Assembly: GCF_000374145.1 (NCBI RefSeq)
Contig: NZ_KB893653.1
Coordinates: 630,510-694,509, forward strand
Length of the DNA: 64,000 nucleotides
Direction of reading: 5' to 3'
Source: Neomegalonema perideroedes DSM 15528
GTDB lineage: Bacteria; Pseudomonadota; Alphaproteobacteria; Rhodobacterales; Rhodobacteraceae
The position numbers and the translations under genes are program-made. This document shows positions 59,693 to 64,000 of the stretch, one piece after another. The stretch's first letter is position 1. Each line of letters begins with the position of its first letter. The notes under the pieces were generated by a model that made no database searches, had not been told where the DNA came from, and worked only from the letters and a program-made list of their open reading frames with translations.

Positions 59693-61273
59693 ATGACCTC
59701 CCGACCCCTTTCCCTCGCCGAAGCCCTTGCGCGGGCGGGCGCCGATCTTCCGCTGGGCGCTTCGCCCGAGGCGCCCTTCGCGGGCGCCTCCGCCGACACG
59801 CGGCGCCTCAAGCCCGGCGCGGTCTTCGTGGCGCTGAAGGGCGCCGCGCGCGACGGAATCGACCTGCTCGGCGAGGCCAAGGCGAAAGGCGCCGTGGCGG
59901 CGGTCGCCTCTCTGGAGGGGGCGGCCAGAGCGTTTTCCAGCGCGGCCGGAACGGCTGCGCGTCGCGAAAACGCGACCAGCCAAGAAGCTTTCGCTCAGGG
60001 AGAGCCGCCGCTTCCGGTCTTCGTGGCGGCGGATCCGCGCCGGGCGGCGGCGATTCTGGCGGCTCTGGCCCAAGGCGAGTCGCAGCCTCCGGTTCTGGCG
60101 GCGGTGACCGGCACCAGCGGCAAAAGCTCCACGGTGGAGTTTCTGCGCCAGATCTGGGGCGGCTTGGGACGCAAGGCGGCGGCGCTCGGCACGGTGGGGG
60201 CGGCGGTGGCCAATCTTCCCGCCGAGCTGGCCGAGGCGGGGGGGCTCACCACCCCGGATCCCGAAACCCTCCATGAGATCCTCGCGCGCTTCGCGGCTGC
60301 GGGCGCCGAGCGCTTCGCCTTCGAGGCCTCTTCGCATGGGCTGGATCAGCGGCGCCTCGACGGGGCGCGTCTGGCGGGCGGCGCTCTGACCAATCTCGGG
60401 CGCGATCATCTGGATTACCATCCGACGACCGAAAATTATCTCGCGGCCAAGCTGCGGCTCTTCTCCGAGCTTCTGCCGCCCGGCGCCCCCGCCGTCCTCA
60501 ACGCCGACGATCCGACTTACGAGATCGCCGCCCGCATCGCCAAAGCGCGGAGGCTGCGGCTTCTGCCCGTCGGCTTCGCGGCGGAGGCCGAGGCGGGGAT
60601 CCGCATTCTGGAGGCCGCGCCCGAGGCGGCGGGCCTGCGTCTGCGCTTTCGCCATGAGGGCCGCGAACATGGCGCCTTCCTCGGATTGGTCGGCGGATTT
60701 CAGGCCCGCAACGCCCTGACCGCCGCCGCCCTCGCTTTGGGGACCGGAGAGGAGCCCGAAGCCGTCTTCGCGCGGATCGCCGGGCTGAAGGGCGTGCGGG
60801 GCCGCATGGAGCCCGTCGCGGCTCTGGCCAACGGCGCGCAGGTCTATGTGGATTACGCCCATAAGCCCGAGGCCCTCGCGGCGGCTCTGGCGGCTCTGCG
60901 CCCCCATACTTCGGGCCGGATTCATGTGGTCTTCGGCGCGGGCGGCGACCGCGACCGCGGCAAGCGGCCTTTGATGGGCGCGGCGGCCGCGGCGGGCGCC
61001 GGGGTCGTGATCGTGACCGACGACAATCCGCGCTCCGAGGAGCCCGCCGCCATCCGCGCGGCGATTCTGGCGGCGGCGCCTCAGGCCCGCGAGATCGGCG
61101 ACCGGCGCGCGGCCATTCGGGCGGCCGTGGCGGGGCTCGGGCCGGGCGATTCCCTGCTCGTCGCGGGCAAGGGCCATGAGCCGGGCCAGATCGTCAAAGG
61201 CGTGACCCATCCCTTCGACGACGCCGAGGAGGTCCGCCGCGCCCTCGCCGATCCGACCGGAGCCTGCGCATGA
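59693..61273 (+). CDS. murE: UDP-MurNAc-tripeptide synthetase MurE with an in-frame repeat insertion
   Basis: A 526-residue cytosolic ligase adding meso-diaminopimelate. ATG behind GAGGAG. N-terminal domain to about 110, ATP loop TGTSGKSSTVEF (about 139-150), central LTNLGRDHLDYH, and the mDAP-specifying DNPR motif in TDDNPRSEEPAAI (about 443). Residues about 77-105 (RAFSSAAGTAARRENATSQE and flanks) interrupt the N-terminal domain, where homologs go directly from AVAAVAS to the PVFVAADPRRAAA strand. The bases 59930-59973 match the intergenic repeats at 751 and 32030. The rest of the gene is intact, so the insertion is probably tolerated as a surface loop. The stop overlaps murF. Confidence 0.96.
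   Translation: MTSRPLSLAEALARAGADLPLGASPEAPFAGASADTRRLKPGAVFVALKGAARDGIDLLGEAKAKGAVAAVASLEGAARAFSSAAGTAARRENATSQEAFAQGEPPLPVFVAADPRRAAAILAALAQGESQPPVLAAVTGTSGKSSTVEFLRQIWGGLGRKAAALGTVGAAVANLPAELAEAGGLTTPDPETLHEILARFAAAGAERFAFEASSHGLDQRRLDGARLAGGALTNLGRDHLDYHPTTENYLAAKLRLFSELLPPGAPAVLNADDPTYEIAARIAKARRLRLLPVGFAAEAEAGIRILEAAPEAAGLRLRFRHEGREHGAFLGLVGGFQARNALTAAALALGTGEEPEAVFARIAGLKGVRGRMEPVAALANGAQVYVDYAHKPEALAAALAALRPHTSGRIHVVFGAGGDRDRGKRPLMGAAAAAGAGVVIVTDDNPRSEEPAAIRAAILAAAPQAREIGDRRAAIRAAVAGLGPGDSLLVAGKGHEPGQIVKGVTHPFDDAEEVRRALADPTGACA
59930..59973 (+). repeat. dispersed palindromic repeat, copy C, inside murE
   Basis: 44 nt that align without gaps to 751-794 and 32030-32073. Outer arms GCGTTTT (59930-59936)/AAAACGC (59967-59973) pair perfectly, with different bases from copies A and B. 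Inner arms GCGCGGC/GCTGCGC pair with one G-U. The continuation (59974 to about 59995) resembles the start of module 2 only weakly. It is read through in frame. Confidence 0.72.
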
Positions 61274-62700
61274 ATCCGATGAAACTCCCGCTCTGGACTC
61301 CTGAGGCGCTCGCCGCCGCGACGGGCGGCGCCTTGCTCGGGCGCTGGCGTTCGGTCGGCGGGATCGTCAACGACACCCGCGAATTGAAATCCTGCGATCT
61401 CTTCCTCGCTCTGGCGGGCGAGGCCCGCGACGGACATGACTTCGTGGGCGCGGCGCTGAAGGGAGGCGCGGCGGGAGCCTTGGTCTCGCGGATCCCCGAG
61501 GGCCTGCCGGAGGGCGCGCCGCTGCTGCTGGTCCCTGAGGTCATGCCCGCCCTTGAGGCTCTGGGCCGGGCGGGCCGGGCGCGGGCGAGCGGCATGACCG
61601 CTCTGGCCGTGACGGGCTCGGTGGGCAAGACCAGCGTCAAGGACGCCCTCGCGACGATCTTCGCGGCCCAAGGCGCGACCCACGCCTCGGAGAAATCCTT
61701 CAACAACCACTGGGGCGCGCCGATCACGCTGGCGCGGACTCCCGCCGCGACGCGTTGGGGCGTCTATGAGGCGGGGATGAACCATGCGGGCGAATTGGGC
61801 CCCATCTCGCGGCTGATCCGCCCCCATCTGGCGGTCGTCACCACGGTGGAGGCCGCCCATCTGGAGCATTTCGGCGGGCTCGAAGCCATCGCCGAGGCCA
61901 AGGCCGAGATCTTCGAGGGTCTGGAGCCCGGCGGCGCGGCGATCCTCAACCGCGACAATCCCTGGTTCGACCTGCTCGCCGAGCGGGCGCGGGCGGCGGG
62001 GGCGCGGGCGGTGGGCTTCGGGACTCATCGCGCCGCCGAGGCGCGGCTGATCTCCGTGCGGCTCGGCCCCGATCATGTCGAGGCCGAGGCCGAGATTCAG
62101 GGTCTGCGCCTGAGCTGGCGCGTCGGGGCTCCGGGGCGGCATCAGGCGCTGAATTCTCTGGCGGCGATCACGGCGGCGGCTCTGGCGGGCGCCGATCCGG
62201 GCAAGGCGGCGGCGGCTCTGGCGCGCTGGAGCCCCGGCGCGGGGCGCGGCGAGCGTCAGCGGGTGGAGTTCGGCCCGGAAGGCTCCGAGGGCGGCTTCCT
62301 GCTGATCGACGAAAGTTATAACGCCAATCCCGCCTCGGCGCGGGCGGCGCTGGACGTTTTATCCTCGGCGCCTCTGGGGCCGGGGGGGCGTCGTCTGGCC
62401 TTTTTCGGCGACATGCTGGAGCTGGGGCCGGAGGGTCCGGGGCTGCACGCCGCGCTGGCGAAAGAAGCTGCGCATGCGGCGGATCTCGTCTATACGGCGG
62501 GCCCTTTGATGCGGAATCTCCATGAGGCGCTTCCCCCGGAGCGCCGGGGCGGCTGGTTCGCCGATTCGACCGCTCTGGCGCAAGCCGCCGGAGCGGCGGT
62601 CAGGGCGGGCGACGCCGCCATGGTCAAAGGCTCCAAGGGCAGCCGCATGGGGCCCGTGGTGCGGGCGCTTCAGGCGCGGGGCGCCGCCTCTCCGGGCTGA
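61270..62700 (+). CDS. murF: UDP-MurNAc-pentapeptide synthetase MurF
   Basis: A 476-residue ligase adding D-Ala-D-Ala. N-terminal [23 protein letters not shown] loop [14 protein letters not shown] (about 116-129), [30 protein letters not shown] and [19 protein letters not shown] (about 344-362) are all family signatures. The ATG overlaps the murE stop. Length is normal. Confidence 0.97.
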   Translation: MNPMKLPLWTPEALAAATGGALLGRWRSVGGIVNDTRELKSCDLFLALAGEARDGHDFVGAALKGGAAGALVSRIPEGLPEGAPLLLVPEVMPALEALGRAGRARASGMTALAVTGSVGKTSVKDALATIFAAQGATHASEKSFNNHWGAPITLARTPAATRWGVYEAGMNHAGELGPISRLIRPHLAVVTTVEAAHLEHFGGLEAIAEAKAEIFEGLEPGGAAILNRDNPWFDLLAERARAAGARAVGFGTHRAAEARLISVRLGPDHVEAEAEIQGLRLSWRVGAPGRHQALNSLAAITAAALAGADPGKAAAALARWSPGAGRGERQRVEFGPEGSEGGFLLIDESYNANPASARAALDVLSSAPLGPGGRRLAFFGDMLELGPEGPGLHAALAKEAAHAADLVYTAGPLMRNLHEALPPERRGGWFADSTALAQAAGAAVRAGDAAMVKGSKGSRMGPVVRALQARGAASPG

Positions 62701-62767
62701 GCCGAACGGGAACAACATGCAGGACCGGGAGCCGCGCGCTTCTCGGGCGCGAGGAGCGGACGACCGA

Positions 62768-63847
62768 ATGATCTACCACCTGTTGAGCGGCTTCACCGAC
62801 GGCCCGCTGAACGTGGCGCGCTACGCCACCTTCCGCGCCGGAGCCGCCTTGCTGACCGCGCTCGTCCTCTGCTGGATCTTCGGGCGTCCGCTCATCGACT
62901 GGCTGAGGCTCAAGCAGGGACGCGGCCAGCCCATTCGTCAGGACGGGCCTCAGACCCATCTGACCAAGGCGGGCACGCCCACCATGGGCGGGGTGATGAT
63001 CCTCGGCGCCCTGACCATCTCGACGCTGCTCTGGGCGAATCTTGCGCAGCCCTATGTCTGGCTGGTGCTCTTCGTGACGCTCGGCTTCGGCGCCATCGGC
63101 TTCTGGGACGACTTCCTGAAGGTCAGCAAACGCAACCCGAAGGGCGCTTCGGGCAAGCTGCGGCTGGGGGCGGGCTTCGCCATCGCGCTGATCGCGGCGC
63201 TTTGGGCGGTCTGGCTGGAGCCGGAGCCTCTGCGCTGGCGTCTGGCGGTGCCGGTCTTCAAGGACGTGCTGATCAATCTGGGCTGGTTCTTCATCCCCTT
63301 CGCCATGTGCGTGATCGTCGGGACGGCCAACGCCGTGAACTTCACCGACGGCCTCGACGGCCTCGCCATCGTTCCGGCGATGATCGCGGGCAGCGCCTAC
63401 GCCGCCATCGCCTATTTCGTGGGACACTCGGTCTTCTCGACTTACCTTCAGGTCCATTACGTGCCGGGGGTGGGCGAATTGACCGTGTTTTTCGCGGCTT
63501 TAGCGGGGGCGGGGCTTGGGTTTCTCTGGTATAACGCGCCGCCGGCGATGGTCTTCATGGGCGATACGGGGTCTTTGTCTCTGGGCGGAGGACTCGGCGC
63601 GGCGGCGGTGGCCACCAAGCATGAGATCGTCCTGCTGATCGTCGGCGGGCTCTTCGTGGTCGAAACGCTCTCGGTCATCATTCAGGTGGCGAGCTTCAAG
63701 CTCACGGGGAAGCGGGTCTTCCGCATGGCGCCGATCCATCACCATTTCGAGCAAAAGGGATGGAAGGAGCCGACCATCGTGATCCGCTTCTGGATCATTT
63801 CGGGCGTTCTGGCCCTCTTGGGCTTGGCGACCCTCAAGCTGAGGTGA
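62768..63847 (+). CDS. mraY: phospho-MurNAc-pentapeptide translocase MraY
   Basis: A 359-residue polytopic enzyme making lipid I. I chose the ATG at 62768 because [12 protein letters not shown] is the usual start and GAGGAG lies 11 nt upstream; an ATG at 62717 would add 17 residues. Signatures: [20 protein letters not shown] (about 59-78), the catalytic Asp pair [21 protein letters not shown] (about 192-204) and [18 protein letters not shown] (about 325-342). About ten membrane segments. Confidence 0.97.
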   Translation: MIYHLLSGFTDGPLNVARYATFRAGAALLTALVLCWIFGRPLIDWLRLKQGRGQPIRQDGPQTHLTKAGTPTMGGVMILGALTISTLLWANLAQPYVWLVLFVTLGFGAIGFWDDFLKVSKRNPKGASGKLRLGAGFAIALIAALWAVWLEPEPLRWRLAVPVFKDVLINLGWFFIPFAMCVIVGTANAVNFTDGLDGLAIVPAMIAGSAYAAIAYFVGHSVFSTYLQVHYVPGVGELTVFFAALAGAGLGFLWYNAPPAMVFMGDTGSLSLGGGLGAAAVATKHEIVLLIVGGLFVVETLSVIIQVASFKLTGKRVFRMAPIHHHFEQKGWKEPTIVIRFWIISGVLALLGLATLKLR

Positions 63848-63851
63848 GTCG

Positions 63852-64000
63852 ATGATTCCCGTCACGGCGGCGGCGGGCCGCAAATTCGGCGTTCTGGGAC
63901 TCGGGCGCTCCGGGCTGGCTTCGGCGCGGGCGATCCGGGCGGGCGGCGGCGAGGCGCTTTGTTGGGACGATTCCGAGCCCGCCCGCGCGGCGGCGGCGGC
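63852..64000 (+). CDS. murD: UDP-MurNAc-L-alanine:D-glutamate ligase MurD, 3' end outside the window
   Basis: Only the first 49 residues are present. They show the N-terminal Rossmann-like start [20 protein letters not shown] and then the Trp-Asp-Asp strand [12 protein letters not shown], as in MurD. Position directly after mraY (four bases between stop and start) matches the standard order. It runs off the right edge. Confidence 0.92.
   Translation, partial: MIPVTAAAGRKFGVLGLGRSGLASARAIRAGGGEALCWDDSEPARAAAA

Overview
This 64 kb window is chromosomal DNA from a GC-rich alphaproteobacterium. The clues are a TakP-type TRAP transporter, DUF1491, DUF1244 and DUF5658-like proteins, an alphaproteobacterial gene order around mraZ-rsmH-ftsL-ftsI-murE-murF-mraY-murD, a class A RNase P RNA, and a dispersed structured palindrome of a kind I remember from alphaproteobacteria. 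There is no rRNA and no tRNA here, so I do not name a genus. Almost every gene is ordinary housekeeping or envelope biology. I see no prophage, insertion sequence, integrase or CRISPR array.

Layout. 1-3.3 kb: the 3' end of an Ala/Pro-rich protein, a DUF533/TerB-like protein, and an HTH regulator with two inverted repeats upstream. 3.3-11 kb: rnr, a DUF262-DUF1524 (GmrSD-like) probable defence gene of visibly lower GC, prs, panC, a small membrane protein and an alpha/beta hydrolase. 11-19.4 kb: a secreted protein with a possible Cys/His active site, ccmA-ccmB without ccmC, a substrate-binding protein without a signal peptide, an ICMT-like membrane methyltransferase, two TadE-like pseudopilins, trmB. 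19.5-25.3 kb: a divergent TakP-type TRAP transporter, murI, and rplM-rpsI with a good promoter and two leader hairpins. 25.7-33 kb: a run of conserved hypothetical proteins, meaB, a DUF937 protein with glycine/glutamine repeats and a terminal calcium-type loop, and a transglutaminase. 33.1-46.4 kb: four neighbouring minus-strand genes for secreted DUF11-type repeat proteins, ending in a 2050-residue protein that carries Ig-like/DUF11 modules on a large outer-membrane barrel. 46.7-54.3 kb: pyrF, a GST, queG, an MlaE/MlaF pair, radA, DUF1244, an AmpD-like amidase. 54.3-64 kb: rnpB followed by the division and cell wall (dcw) cluster, which runs off the right end inside murD.

How the genes work together. 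The right-hand 9 kb is one peptidoglycan/division operon. It begins with mraZ behind a long leader that carries a TTGACA promoter, candidate MraZ boxes and a long-range hairpin. murI (33 kb to the left) and the amidase feed the same pathway. The DUF11 cluster looks like a self-contained surface-structure locus: two paralogous ~990-residue exported proteins, one single-module exported protein and one giant barrel share an N-terminal module and calcium-type Asp-rich loops.

The two most interesting observations are (i) this four-gene surface locus and (ii) a dispersed ~97-nt palindromic element. The element has two intergenic copies with compensatory stem changes and a third, partial copy inserted in frame inside murE, analogous to Rickettsia palindromic elements. 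Both were found by eye, and the exact searches that would test them are given with each finding.
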